A stretch of 31,671 nucleotides of DNA from Anaerolineales bacterium (lineage in GTDB: Bacteria; Chloroflexota; Anaerolineae; Anaerolineales; Anaerolineaceae). Under the pieces are notes generated by a model. The model was given only the letters and a program-made list of their open reading frames with translations, was not told the DNA's origin and made no database searches. Positions 9,145 through 17,213 of this stretch are shown piece by piece (within the stretch, counting starts at the first letter, position 1; each line of letters opens with the position of its first letter). The stretch is taken from NCBI GenBank assembly GCA_020060485.1, contig JAGVAB010000074.1, positions 1 to 31,671 of the forward strand, written 5' to 3'. Both the position numbers and the translations under genes were made by a program.

Positions 9145-10272
9145 TCAGCCCAGATGCATGGGCATGATGACATGCTTGAAATCATCATTACCCACCGGGC
9201 GCAGCATGCCAGGGGTATTGTTGGCATTGGTCTCCAGCGCCACACTGGGGGCTTTGACCACATCCAGTAATTCCCGCAAAAAACGCACATTGAAGGCGAT
9301 GGTCAACTCTGCGCCTGTCACCGTGGCATCCACCATCGCCTCACCCGAGCCAGTCTCTTCCGATTGGGCGGTGATCTCCACAGAGCCAGGGCCGTCCTGT
9401 CCGGGTTTGATGTTAAGCCGCACCACATTGTTGCCCTCGCGGGCGATGATCTCGGCCTGCTTGCAGGCCTTGAGGAAGGCCGCCGTGGAAACGACCGTGG
9501 TCGTCTTGAAGGACTGCGGCATGATGGCCCGGTAATCGGGGAAATTGCCGTCAATCAATTGCGAAACAAGCTCCACGTCTTCCATATGGAAAAGCACCTG
9601 TCCGCGGCCAGGAGGCACGACCATGTACACTGTTTCTTTGCCGTCGGAAGTGATGCGGGCCAGTTCGCTCAGGGCGCGGGCCGGGATGATGGCACTCATC
9701 GGTTTGTCTGCCGGGCTGGAAAGCCGGGAGCGGCGGGTGGAAATGCGAAAACCATCGGTGGCAGCCAGGGTGATCTCGCTGCCTTCCACTGTCATCGACA
9801 CACCCTGCAAAACCGGACGGGCATCATCAGCCGAAGCGGCAAAGGCCACCTGCTGGATCATTTCCTTGAAATCGGCCACGTTCAGTTCAATGCCGTCTTC
9901 CAGATGGGGCACCGGCATGGGTGGAAATTCCTGGGCGTCAATGCCCTTGATGTCGGTATTGGAGGTGCCGCACACCACATTGAAAGACTGTGTGCGCTCA
10001 TCCAGGGTCAGCTTGACCATGTCGCTGGGCAGGGTGCCCACCAGATCATTAAAAGTACGGGCCGGGACGGTGATTGCACCTTCTTCAACAATATCTGCCC
10101 CAATCCAGCAGGAGATGCCCAGTTCCAGGTTGGTGGCCGAGAGGCGCAAGCGGCCCTCATCGGTTGCCACCAGGATATTGGCCAGCACCGGCAGGGTGCT
10201 GTGGGCAGATACGGCACGGGAGACAATGCCTAAACCGTGGGCGAGTTGTTGTTGTGAAACGGAAACTTTCAT
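9145..10272 (-). CDS. dnaN: DNA polymerase III beta subunit (sliding clamp)
   Basis: This 375-aa protein has the usual length and fold order of the bacterial beta clamp: three similar domains of about 120 residues. Recognisable segments include the start MKVSVSQQQLAHGL, LPVLANILV, the middle DGFRIS and IIPARALSEL region, GNFPDYRAIMPQ, and the C-terminal VIMPMHLG, which matches the clamp C-terminus that lines the partner-binding pocket. It forms a ring around DNA and tethers DNA polymerase and repair proteins. The ATG is preceded by AGAGG about 7 nt upstream. It is not next to dnaA, gyrB or recF in this window, unlike the classical origin-proximal arrangement. Confidence 0.97.
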   Translation of the reverse strand: MKVSVSQQQLAHGLGIVSRAVSAHSTLPVLANILVATDEGRLRLSATNLELGISCWIGADIVEEGAITVPARTFNDLVGTLPSDMVKLTLDERTQSFNVVCGTSNTDIKGIDAQEFPPMPVPHLEDGIELNVADFKEMIQQVAFAASADDARPVLQGVSMTVEGSEITLAATDGFRISTRRSRLSSPADKPMSAIIPARALSELARITSDGKETVYMVVPPGRGQVLFHMEDVELVSQLIDGNFPDYRAIMPQSFKTTTVVSTAAFLKACKQAEIIAREGNNVVRLNIKPGQDGPGSVEITAQSEETGSGEAMVDATVTGAELTIAFNVRFLRELLDVVKAPSVALETNANNTPGMLRPVGNDDFKHVIMPMHLG

Positions 10273-10657
10273 CGCGGCCCTCTTTCAGTTCAAAAATTCA
10301 GTTATGCATGATTCAATTATAGATGAAATCAGTATACAATGGGAAGGGAATTTTTGCCAGTCGGGGGGAGGAATTTCTTACGTGTGGATTGCGATTCGAG
10401 GCATGGGGTCCTCCACAGGGCTACCCCCTTCTAACTTCCCCGATTTGCAAAAAAGCCGCAAATCAAGGGAAGCATATGGTGAATTCGTGTTCACAGGTGA
10501 ATTATAGCCATCTTCATAACCAAAATTTAAAATATGCTTTTCAACAAAATCTTTAGAACCTGCCACAGCAAACAAAACCGCCATATGCCTTCCTTATTTT
10601 TCGAAGAAAAATGGGGAAGGTTAGGATAGGGTTAACCCCAGAGAGAAATCAAGAAAG
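10273..10657. other. Gene-free stretch upstream of dnaN
   Basis: This 385-bp gap separates dnaN from the DUF559 gene. It is AT-richer than its flanks and holds the inverted repeats listed separately. A 68-codon open frame on the minus strand (10584-10378) has no recognisable domain, and its coding sequence runs through the repeats, so I do not call it a gene. Two GANTC sites occur at 10310-10314 and 10393-10397, about what chance predicts. I see no convincing cluster of DnaA boxes. Confidence 0.7.
10423..10632. repeat. Imperfect inverted-repeat element (MITE/REP-like)
   Basis: The left end carries ccttctaacttcccc (about 10427-10441). The right end carries its imperfect inverted copy ggggaaggttagga (about 10612-10626), followed by tagggttaacccc. 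Inside the left end a second stem pairs cttccccgatttgc (10435-10448) with gcaaatcaagggaag (10458-10472). The element lies directly downstream of a DUF559 gene. Arms of this GGGGAAGGTTAGGA type resemble dispersed intergenic repeats of several bacterial groups; that comparison is from memory. Boundaries are approximate. Confidence 0.5.
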
Positions 10658-11056
10658 TTAAGAACCTTGCTTCATCTCCTCCACTACCCTCAAAATCTCC
10701 TGCAAGACAGCATCCAAGTCATTCAGCACCTCATGATTCCAGAAGCGCATCACGCGAAACCCTTTAGTTGCCAGAAAAGCCGTGCGTTCATCATCATATT
10801 CTTTCTGTTGCTGATGATGCCCACCATCGACTTCGATGATCAGCTTTGGTTTCAAACAGCAAAAATCAACGATATAGTGTCCAATCGCATGCTGACGGCG
10901 AAAACGAAGGTCACCCATTTGATGCAACCTTAACCCTTGCCACAGCATCCGTTCCGCATCGGTCTGGTTACCCCGCAATTCGCGCGCATGGTGAAACGTT
11001 TGCACAGCACTGCGGCGGTGGTATCGATTTCCACTGCCCTCGTCCGCCATTTTCAT
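10658..11056 (-). CDS. DUF559-domain protein, predicted PD-(D/E)XK nuclease fold (copy 1)
   Basis: This 132-aa protein matches the DUF559 family, which is related to Vsr-type very-short-patch repair endonucleases. It shows TDAERMLWQGLR, RFRRQHAIGHYIVDFCC, and KLIIEVDGGHH; D64, E75 and D77 are the likely metal-binding residues of the fold. The ATG lies 4 nt after the stop of the BtpA-like gene, with AAGAGA as a weak ribosome site, so the two are probably cotranscribed. A second ATG two codons later is also possible. A paralogue lies at 27703-28068. The family's biological role is not settled, and activity here is inference. An inverted-repeat element follows its 3' end. Confidence 0.85.
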   Translation of the reverse strand: MKMADEGSGNRYHRRSAVQTFHHARELRGNQTDAERMLWQGLRLHQMGDLRFRRQHAIGHYIVDFCCLKPKLIIEVDGGHHQQQKEYDDERTAFLATKGFRVMRFWNHEVLNDLDAVLQEILRVVEEMKQGS

Positions 11057-11060
11057 TCTC

Positions 11061-11867
11061 TTACCCCCGCACCATCCTCACCTTATCCATGAAAGCCTTC
11101 ACGCGATGCGCATCGACTTCATTCCAGATATAGCCATCCCGCTTGAAACACGTGCCGGTGATGCAGCCATCTGCCACCGAGAGCTGTTCGGCCACGTTGT
11201 TCAGGCGCACCCCGGTATTGGCAAACACCGGGGTATCGGGCACAGCTTCCTTGACAATACGCAGTGCCTGCAGGGAGGTCTCGGCCCCGGCCGTCAGACC
11301 AGAGACACACAGTGCATCCGGACGGGTATTGAAGACCGTGGAGCGGGCGATGTCAGCCAGGTCACGGTCGGCCAGGTAGCGTGCCGCCTCAGGCTGGATA
11401 TTGAAGAACAGGCGCACATCCTCCGCGTGTATCGCGTGCTGGTGGCGGATGACTTCCCCGCAGTTGGTGTTCCACAAGCCAAAGTCGCTGGCATACACAC
11501 CGGTGAAGATCTCGCGCACAAAGGTTGCCCCCGTGGCCGCGGCCAGGTCGAGCGAAGCGGCCGGGTCCCACAGCACGTTCACGCCAAAGGGGACGGTAAT
11601 GTCGGTGTATAACTCGGCGATCACCCGTGCCATGGCGGCGGTGGTCACCGGCTCGACCTTCGTCAGGTAGGGCAGACTGCGCTCATTGGAGAACATGACC
11701 GCATCCACGCCGCCCGCCTGCAAAGCCAGCAAATCCGCCCGTGCCTGGTCGGTCACCCAGCTCATGCCCTTGTGCGGGTCATAGTCCGGGTCGCCGGGCA
11801 GGGCATGAAAGTGGCACATGGCGATCACAGGCTTGGGAGTGTTGAATAAATCCTGTATCCAGTTCAT
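11061..11867 (-). CDS. BtpA/SgcQ-family TIM-barrel protein
   Basis: This 268-aa protein matches the BtpA/SgcQ family. BtpA affects photosystem I stability in cyanobacteria, and SgcQ is a putative sugar-related enzyme; the family's reaction is unknown. Visible features are PVIAMCHFHALPGDP near the N-terminus, GGVDAVMFSNE, VPFGVNVLWDP, FVREIFTGVYASDFG and VFANTGVRLNNV, spaced as in an alpha/beta barrel. Length is typical of the family. The ATG is preceded by AGAGGAT about 6 nt upstream. It heads a likely two-gene unit with the DUF559 gene (4-nt gap) and is divergent from the flavoprotein gene at 11987. No photosynthesis genes are nearby, so a metabolic role is more likely. Confidence 0.88.
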   Translation of the reverse strand: MNWIQDLFNTPKPVIAMCHFHALPGDPDYDPHKGMSWVTDQARADLLALQAGGVDAVMFSNERSLPYLTKVEPVTTAAMARVIAELYTDITVPFGVNVLWDPAASLDLAAATGATFVREIFTGVYASDFGLWNTNCGEVIRHQHAIHAEDVRLFFNIQPEAARYLADRDLADIARSTVFNTRPDALCVSGLTAGAETSLQALRIVKEAVPDTPVFANTGVRLNNVAEQLSVADGCITGTCFKRDGYIWNEVDAHRVKAFMDKVRMVRG

Positions 11868-11931
11868 GGGTATCCTCTTTTTGTTTTTCCTGGTTTACTG
11901 ATTGACTGATCTCTGATTCCCTTTTTCACTG

Positions 11932-11960
11932 TACATTTTACATTGTCTTTGTGCTATCAT
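11932..11960 (+). promoter_or_regulatory. Weak promoter candidate for the PPOX-fold gene
   Basis: TACATT (11932-11937) and TATCAT (11955-11960) are separated by 17 bp in the divergent gap. The -10 match is fair and the -35 match poor. A start near 11967 would leave a 20-nt leader containing the AGGAGG ribosome site. Confidence 0.3.
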
Positions 11961-11986
11961 GGCCTTAATCACCACAGGAGGTACCC

Positions 11987-12448
11987 ATGTTCACACCCGA
12001 AATGCAATCCTTCATGCAGCAAACCATCATCCCGCTGCGCCTGGCCTGCGTCACCGAGAGCGGCTGGCCGTTGACCCTTTCGCTGTGGTATGTCTCTCTG
12101 GACGGGGCGATCTACTGTGCCACGCAGCAATCCGCCCGAGTGGTGCGCTATTTGCAAAACGAGCCGCGCTGCGGCTTTGAGATTGCCAGCGACCTGCCGC
12201 CTTACTGCGGCATGCGCGGCCAGGCCAAAGCCGTGATCGAGCCAGAAAAAGGGGCGGCTGTGCTCGAGACTCTGCTGCTGCGTTACCTGAATAGCACCGA
12301 CAACGATCTGGCCCGCGGCCTGCTCTCCAAAAAGGACAAGGAAGTGGCCATCCGCATTGAGCCAGTCAACATCACCACCTGGAATTTCAAGGACCGCATG
12401 CAAGACGTGGCCGAAAAGAACCTGTGCAAACCCTGTATTGAGGATTAA
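11987..12448 (+). CDS. Pyridoxamine 5'-phosphate oxidase-fold (FMN split-barrel) protein
   Basis: This 153-aa protein has the size and pattern of the PPOX-like split-barrel flavoproteins: PLRLACVTESGWPLTLSLWY at residues about 17-36, then LDGAIYCATQ, ARVVRYLQNEPRCGFEIA and RGQAKAVIEP. Members bind FMN, F420 or heme and often reduce or oxidise small molecules; the ligand here cannot be told. The C-terminus has a CKPC pair. AGGAGG at 11976-11981 lies 5 nt before the ATG and fixes the start. It is transcribed divergently from the BtpA-like gene and lies 167 bp upstream of the methyltransferase gene, which seems to have its own promoter. Confidence 0.8.
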   Translation: MFTPEMQSFMQQTIIPLRLACVTESGWPLTLSLWYVSLDGAIYCATQQSARVVRYLQNEPRCGFEIASDLPPYCGMRGQAKAVIEPEKGAAVLETLLLRYLNSTDNDLARGLLSKKDKEVAIRIEPVNITTWNFKDRMQDVAEKNLCKPCIED

Positions 12449-12582
12449 CCCGATTATATCGATGTCCTCCGGCAAGATGATCTGATGAAGCGCAAATCAC
12501 TCACCCTGGAAATCCTTGCGGGAGTTGAGATCATAACGTGAGTTTTATTGCTTCCCCCAATCCCTGATTGACCAATCGCTAA

Positions 12583-12609
12583 TTGACCTGCATCTAACAG
12601 TGATAAAAT
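12583..12609 (+). promoter_or_regulatory. Promoter candidate giving a leaderless methyltransferase mRNA
   Basis: TTGACC (12583-12588) is followed after 15 bp by TAAAAT (12604-12609), which has an extended TGa in front (12601-12603). The ATG at 12616 begins 7 nt after the -10 box, so transcription would start at or next to the start codon. No Shine-Dalgarno sequence is present. Confidence 0.45.
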
Positions 12610-12615
12610 CAACCC

Positions 12616-13740
12616 ATGCAAAACAAACCCGCCTGTCCGCATCCCGACCTGCCGCTGGACCAGGTTCTGCAAGGAAACTGCATCCACATCCTGCAAGGCT
12701 TGCCGGAGGAATCGGTCGATCTGGTCTTTGCCGACCCGCCCTACAACCTGCAACTGAGTCAGGAACTGCGCCGGCCGGACCGCTCGCGGGTCAACGGCGT
12801 GGATGACCGCTGGGACCAATTCGCCGACTTTGCCGCCTATGACGACTTCACCCGCGCCTGGCTGGCTGCCTGCCGGCGGGTGCTCAAACCGAACGGCACG
12901 CTGTGGGTGATCGGTTCGTATCACAACATCTACCGGGTGGGCGCCATCCTGCAGGACCTCAATTTCTGGATCCTGAATGACATCGTGTGGATCAAGACCA
13001 ACCCCATGCCCAACTTCCGCGGGGTGCGCTTCACCAATGCCCACGAGACCCTGCTGTGGGCGCAAAAGGAACGCGGCGCACGCTACACCTTCAACCACCA
13101 CGCCATGAAATCGCTCAACGGCGAGCTGCAAATGCGCAGCGACTGGCAGATCAAACTTTGCGTGGGCAGGGAACGCCTCAAGATCAACGGACAGAAAGCC
13201 CATTCGACCCAGAAACCGGAAGCCCTGCTCTACCGTGTCCTGCTGGCCACCACCCATCCCGGCGATGTGGTGTTGGATCCTTTCTTCGGCAGCGGCACCA
13301 GCGGAGCTGTGGCGCACAAGCTCAAACGCCACTGGATCGGTATTGAACAGGAGCCGCATTACGTGGCCCTGGCCCGGGAACGCATCGCTGCCATCCCGCC
13401 CAACCCGGCCGCCGAAGCCGCCTTCGATACACCCAACCCGCGCCGCCTGCGGCGGCTGCCCTTTGGCGCCCTTTTGGAGAACGGCCTGCTCGCCCCCGGG
13501 CAGGAACTGTACTACGGTGAGAATGGAGGCGCCACTGCCCGCGTCATGGCCGACGGCAGCCTGGAGTATCAGGGCCAGCGCGGTTCCATCCACCAGATCG
13601 CCCGCCAGGTGCATCCCGGCCCGGCTAACGGCTGGAAAACCTGGTATTATCAAGACCCCGAAAGCGGCCAGCGCCAGCCGATCGACCGTCTGCGCCAGCA
13701 CTTGCGGTCCGGCAGCCAACCGCCAGCAAACGATGAATAA
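12616..13740 (+). CDS. ccrM: CcrM/HinfI-like adenine-N6 DNA methyltransferase with RAMA domain
   Basis: This 374-aa protein is a beta-class amino-methyltransferase: the catalytic DPPY motif (residues 40-43, in FADPPYNLQL) comes before the AdoMet-binding DPFFGSGTSG motif (221-230). RRPDRSRVNGVDDRWDQF, WVIGSYHNIYRVG, NPMPNFRGVRFTNAHETL and QKAHSTQKPEALL closely match Caulobacter CcrM, which methylates GANTC. The tail (about 281-365, beginning LPFGALLENGLL) is the RAMA domain also present in CcrM. GANTC specificity is inferred from this similarity. No restriction endonuclease gene is adjacent, so it looks like an orphan methyltransferase. No ribosome site precedes the ATG. The oligoendopeptidase gene starts 30 bp downstream and is likely cotranscribed. 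Confidence 0.92.
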   Translation: MQNKPACPHPDLPLDQVLQGNCIHILQGLPEESVDLVFADPPYNLQLSQELRRPDRSRVNGVDDRWDQFADFAAYDDFTRAWLAACRRVLKPNGTLWVIGSYHNIYRVGAILQDLNFWILNDIVWIKTNPMPNFRGVRFTNAHETLLWAQKERGARYTFNHHAMKSLNGELQMRSDWQIKLCVGRERLKINGQKAHSTQKPEALLYRVLLATTHPGDVVLDPFFGSGTSGAVAHKLKRHWIGIEQEPHYVALARERIAAIPPNPAAEAAFDTPNPRRLRRLPFGALLENGLLAPGQELYYGENGGATARVMADGSLEYQGQRGSIHQIARQVHPGPANGWKTWYYQDPESGQRQPIDRLRQHLRSGSQPPANDE

Positions 13741-13770
13741 ACTTTACCCCCTATTTTACGGAAGAAAAAA

Positions 13771-15552
13771 ATGAACCCAAACCAAACCTACCAACAGACC
13801 ACCTGGAGTAAAACGGACCTTTTTCCGGCAGCAGACAGCCCGGAACTGGAGGCCGCTTTCACCCAGTTGGAAACCCTGACCACCGCTTTTGAAAAGCGCC
13901 GCGAACAGCTCGTGGAGGACATTGATCCAAAGACCTTTATGGAGCTCCTCAAGGAGCTGGAGACCCTGACCCATCTTTCGCACAGGCTGTATGCCTTTGT
14001 TGAATTGTGGTTCTCGGAAGACACCCAGAACCAGGCAGCCCTCAGCCTGCTGGCGCGCATCGAGCAGTTCATGGCCGGGCTCAGCAATCGCACCCTGTTT
14101 TTCAGCCTGTGGTGGAAAGACCTGCCGGATGAAGCCGCCCAGCCGCTGATGGCCGCCGCCGGCGACCTGGCATACTGGCTGGAAGCCATCCGTCACTTCA
14201 AGGACTATACCCTTAGCGAGCCGGAAGAAAAGATCATCAACATCAAGGATGTGACCGGCGCTTCGGCCCTCAATACCCTGTATGCCACCATCACCAACCG
14301 CTATAGCTTCAAGATCACTGAGGATGGCGAAGAAAAGGAAGTTACCCGCGGCGAGCTGATGGTTTATGCCCGCCATCACGATCCTGCCCTGCGCGCCCAG
14401 GCTTACCAGGAGCTATACAAAATTTACGGGCAGGATGGCCTGATCCTGGGCCAGATCTACCAGAATCTGGTGCGCGACTGGCGCAACGAGCAGCTTGACC
14501 TGCGCGGTTACGCGGCTGCCATCACCCCGCGCAACCTGGCCAATGACCTGCCCGACGAGGTGATCGACACCCTGCTGGATGTGTGCCGCAAGAACGCACC
14601 CCTCTTCCAGCGCTTTTTCCGCCTCAAGGCCAAATGGCTGGGCATGGACAAACTGCGCCGCTATGACATCTACGCCCCCCTGACCAAATCGGACAAGAAA
14701 TACAACTTCGCCGAAGCGCACGACATGGTGATGGAATGCTTTGAAGATTTTGACCCAACATTTGCCGAAATGGCCGAACGGGTCTTCATCCAGGATCACC
14801 TTGATTCAGAGGTACGCAAGGGCAAGCGCAGCGGGGCTTTCTGCCTGACGGCTGTGCCCGATCTCACCCCCTGGGTGCTGCTCAACTATCAGGGCCGGGC
14901 GGATGATGTCTCCACTATGGCACACGAACTGGGGCACGCCATTCATTCCATGCTGGCCTCAGACCACAGCGTGTTCAACGCCCACGCCTGCCTGCCGCTG
15001 GCCGAAACCGCCTCCACCTTTGGCGAGATGGTGCTGGTGGAGCGCATGCTCGAACAGGAAAGCGACGAAAATGTGCGCCGCGATATGCTCTTCAACCAGG
15101 TGGACGACAACTACGCCACCATTCTGCGCCAGGCCTATTTTGCCATTTTCGAGCGCACTGCTCACGAGATGATCGCCAAGGGCGCCTCGGTGGACGAACT
15201 GGCTGAAGCTTACCTGGAAAACCTGAAAGAGCAGTTCGGCGATGCAGTGGAGATTGGCGATGAATTCCGCTGGGAATGGGTATCCATCCCCCATATCTAC
15301 AATGTGCCTTTCTATGTGTATGCCTACACCTTCGGGCAGTTGCTGGTGCTGGCTCTCTATCAGCAGTTCAAGGCAGAAGGCGAAAGCTTCAAGCCGCGTT
15401 ACATCCAGCTGCTGGCGACGGGCGGCTCCAAAGCCCCGATGGATGCCCTGGATGCAGCCGGGATCGACGTGCGCCAGGCCTCCTTCTGGCAGGGCGGCTT
15501 CGACTACCTGGAAAGTCTGATCGCCCGGTTGGAAGCCCTGCCCAAAGCCTAA
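13771..15552 (+). CDS. pepF: Oligoendopeptidase F (M3 family zinc metallopeptidase)
   Basis: This 593-aa cytoplasmic peptidase has the usual length of PepF. The zinc motif HELGH is at residues 385-389 in MAHELGHAIHSML, with the third ligand glutamate expected in LAETASTFGEM about 25 residues later. Near the C-terminus, PHIYNVPFYVYAYTFGQLL matches the substrate-contact region with conserved His and Tyr residues. No signal peptide is present. It cuts short peptides during protein turnover. GGAAG precedes the ATG by about 8 nt. It follows the methyltransferase gene after 30 bp without a visible terminator, so an operon is likely, though no functional link is evident. Confidence 0.95.
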   Translation: MNPNQTYQQTTWSKTDLFPAADSPELEAAFTQLETLTTAFEKRREQLVEDIDPKTFMELLKELETLTHLSHRLYAFVELWFSEDTQNQAALSLLARIEQFMAGLSNRTLFFSLWWKDLPDEAAQPLMAAAGDLAYWLEAIRHFKDYTLSEPEEKIINIKDVTGASALNTLYATITNRYSFKITEDGEEKEVTRGELMVYARHHDPALRAQAYQELYKIYGQDGLILGQIYQNLVRDWRNEQLDLRGYAAAITPRNLANDLPDEVIDTLLDVCRKNAPLFQRFFRLKAKWLGMDKLRRYDIYAPLTKSDKKYNFAEAHDMVMECFEDFDPTFAEMAERVFIQDHLDSEVRKGKRSGAFCLTAVPDLTPWVLLNYQGRADDVSTMAHELGHAIHSMLASDHSVFNAHACLPLAETASTFGEMVLVERMLEQESDENVRRDMLFNQVDDNYATILRQAYFAIFERTAHEMIAKGASVDELAEAYLENLKEQFGDAVEIGDEFRWEWVSIPHIYNVPFYVYAYTFGQLLVLALYQQFKAEGESFKPRYIQLLATGGSKAPMDALDAAGIDVRQASFWQGGFDYLESLIARLEALPKA

Positions 15553-15575
15553 GCAACCTCCATTCCGCTAATCCC

Positions 15576-15603
15576 GTCGGGATCAGGCATGCCTGGTCCC
15601 GAC
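15576..15603 (+). terminator. Hairpin between convergent pepF and metallophosphatase genes
   Basis: gtcgggatcaggc (15576-15588) pairs with gcctggtcccgac (15591-15603), 13 bp with one G-U pair and a 2-nt formal loop. The plus-strand side is followed by the pyrimidine-rich CTTCATTTCTGTTCT, so it fits a pepF terminator better than one for the opposite gene. Confidence 0.5.
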
Positions 15604-15678
15604 CTTCATTTCTGTTCTGGCGGTGCATTTTCAATTGTTTGTGTGTGGAATACCCGAGTTTTGGGAAGAAATAATTCC

Positions 15679-17124
15679 TTAATCAGCCCGCAGCCAGCGC
15701 CCAAAATCCGGCGCGGGCAGAGGAGATCGCCGGCGCAGATCATCTTCCAGTGCTTCACGCAGGATGGTGGGCACTTCGGTCTGGATGGTCTGGTCTGCAT
15801 TCAGACGCAGATACCCCACATCTTCCTGGGTTTCTGCATCGGTATGCGCCAGGCGGTACACGGTTTCCAGTGTCAGCGGCTGGCTGCCTAACGATACCCG
15901 CCGTATGCGCTGACCGGTCGCTGCCTCAGGATCAAACCACACCTGCATCCCGCTGATCTGGGGAATGCCGACCGGCGTGCCGCGGTAACTATGGTGATGG
16001 ATCTCATTTATCTCTGAGTCAAGGCCGCTCTCCAGGGCTTCCCATAATTGCTGCCCGCTCACCAGCGAAAGCTGCGGGTTGGCAGTTGTGAAGCAGGCCG
16101 CGTCCAGGGTACCCAACGTTACCACGCCGGCTTCCAGTCTGGCATGAAACAGCCCGCTGGACACGATCGCTGCATCTGCCTGCATCCGTTCCCGCAGCAC
16201 ATCCGCCGCCCAGTTGCCCATGCCGCACTCGGCAAAATGATCCAGGTCAAATCCCGCTTGCAAAACCCCCAGAGGACGAGCCCGATACGTTTGCGCTTCA
16301 ATTTCCGCAGCGGCAATCGCAGCCTGGACTGCCGGATCCTGTTCAATATCTTCTGGAACGGGCAGCAATGCAGCGGTGCGGGTCAACACCTGTCCAGTTA
16401 CGGGGTCCAGCGTCAGGTCAACCCGCCCAAGATGGACAGCATACTCGCCGGTCTGGGCGATCAGCACACCATTGATCTCCTCTCCCTGCGGCAGCGTAGT
16501 ATGGCTGTGCCCGCCAATGATCACATCCACATCGGGGCAGGCCGCAGCCAGTTCGCGATCTTTTTTAACGCCCATGTGGGAAAGCACCACAATCACGTCT
16601 GCCCCTTGCTGACGCAGGGCCGCGGCTGCATCCCGCACCAACGGGATGGCATCCAAAAGACGAAGACCAAACAGCGTGTAACTCTCAGCAAAATCGGCTA
16701 CGGTCAAACCGATCACACCCAATTTGTGGCCATCTCCCAAGGGCAGCAAAACCTGGTCTTGCAAACCAGGCAGCAAATCTCCATCCGCGCCGCGTACGTT
16801 GGCCGCCAGCACGGGAAACGCCGCCCGGGCGGTATAGGCGGTCAATGCCTGCGGGCCATAGGTCATGCTGAGCGCATTACCCAGGGACTGAACATCGTAA
16901 CGCATGGCGTTCAACAATGGAGTAAAAGCTGCTCCCTTGGTCACGCCGCAAAAACCCAGCCGCCGGTCGGCAGCATCACCGGCATCCACCAGGAAAACCT
17001 GATGGCCCAGCGCCTGCAAATCTGCCCTCAGTTTGCTGGCGTACGCGCTCAGGCGGCTCATCGCCTCCAGCCGTCCGTGCATGTCATTGGTATGCAGGAT
17101 GGTCATTTTTAGCGGATCAAGCAT
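15679..17124 (-). CDS. 5'-nucleotidase/UshA-like metallophosphatase with altered catalytic motif
   Basis: This 481-aa protein has an N-terminal calcineurin-like phosphatase domain and a C-terminal 5'-nucleotidase domain. Metal motifs are HTNDMHG (residues 11-17), DAGD (47-50), LSHMG and GGHSHT (about 200-206). The third motif, normally GNHEFD, reads GNALSM here (82-87): Asn83 is kept, but the catalytic His is Ala and the Asp is Met. There is no signal peptide, so it is probably cytoplasmic, unlike periplasmic UshA. The ATG at 17124 is preferred because GGAG (17131-17134) lies 6 nt upstream; a TTG one codon earlier is also open. It follows recN after 89 bp. Activity may be lost or changed. Confidence 0.85.
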   Translation of the reverse strand: MLDPLKMTILHTNDMHGRLEAMSRLSAYASKLRADLQALGHQVFLVDAGDAADRRLGFCGVTKGAAFTPLLNAMRYDVQSLGNALSMTYGPQALTAYTARAAFPVLAANVRGADGDLLPGLQDQVLLPLGDGHKLGVIGLTVADFAESYTLFGLRLLDAIPLVRDAAAALRQQGADVIVVLSHMGVKKDRELAAACPDVDVIIGGHSHTTLPQGEEINGVLIAQTGEYAVHLGRVDLTLDPVTGQVLTRTAALLPVPEDIEQDPAVQAAIAAAEIEAQTYRARPLGVLQAGFDLDHFAECGMGNWAADVLRERMQADAAIVSSGLFHARLEAGVVTLGTLDAACFTTANPQLSLVSGQQLWEALESGLDSEINEIHHHSYRGTPVGIPQISGMQVWFDPEAATGQRIRRVSLGSQPLTLETVYRLAHTDAETQEDVGYLRLNADQTIQTEVPTILREALEDDLRRRSPLPAPDFGRWLRAD

Positions 17125-17213
17125 CAAAAACTCCGTTTACGAAAATAGGGAAATTGCAAACAAACATCTCTCAAGTCATTACGGCAACCAGATGATGTTT
17201 GAAGCAGGTTGAT

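Noticed and set aside
9364..10507. Plus-strand frames of 289 and 320 codons over dnaN
   Set aside because: They are shadows of dnaN with low-complexity translations.
10378..10584. 68-codon minus-strand frame between dnaN and DUF559
   Set aside because: No domain or ribosome site, and it crosses the inverted repeats, so the open frame is probably accidental.
10273..10657. Possible replication origin next to dnaN
   Set aside because: dnaA, recF and gyrB are not adjacent and I see no cluster of DnaA boxes. The gap is better explained by repeat DNA.
12454..13719. 421-codon minus-strand frame
   Set aside because: It is antisense to the methyltransferase gene, which has unmistakable motifs. The frame has no domain and no ribosome site.
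12449..13770. Restriction-modification system around the methyltransferase
   Set aside because: Neighbours are a flavoprotein and a peptidase. No endonuclease or specificity gene is present, and the DUF559 gene at 10658 is on the other strand in a different unit.
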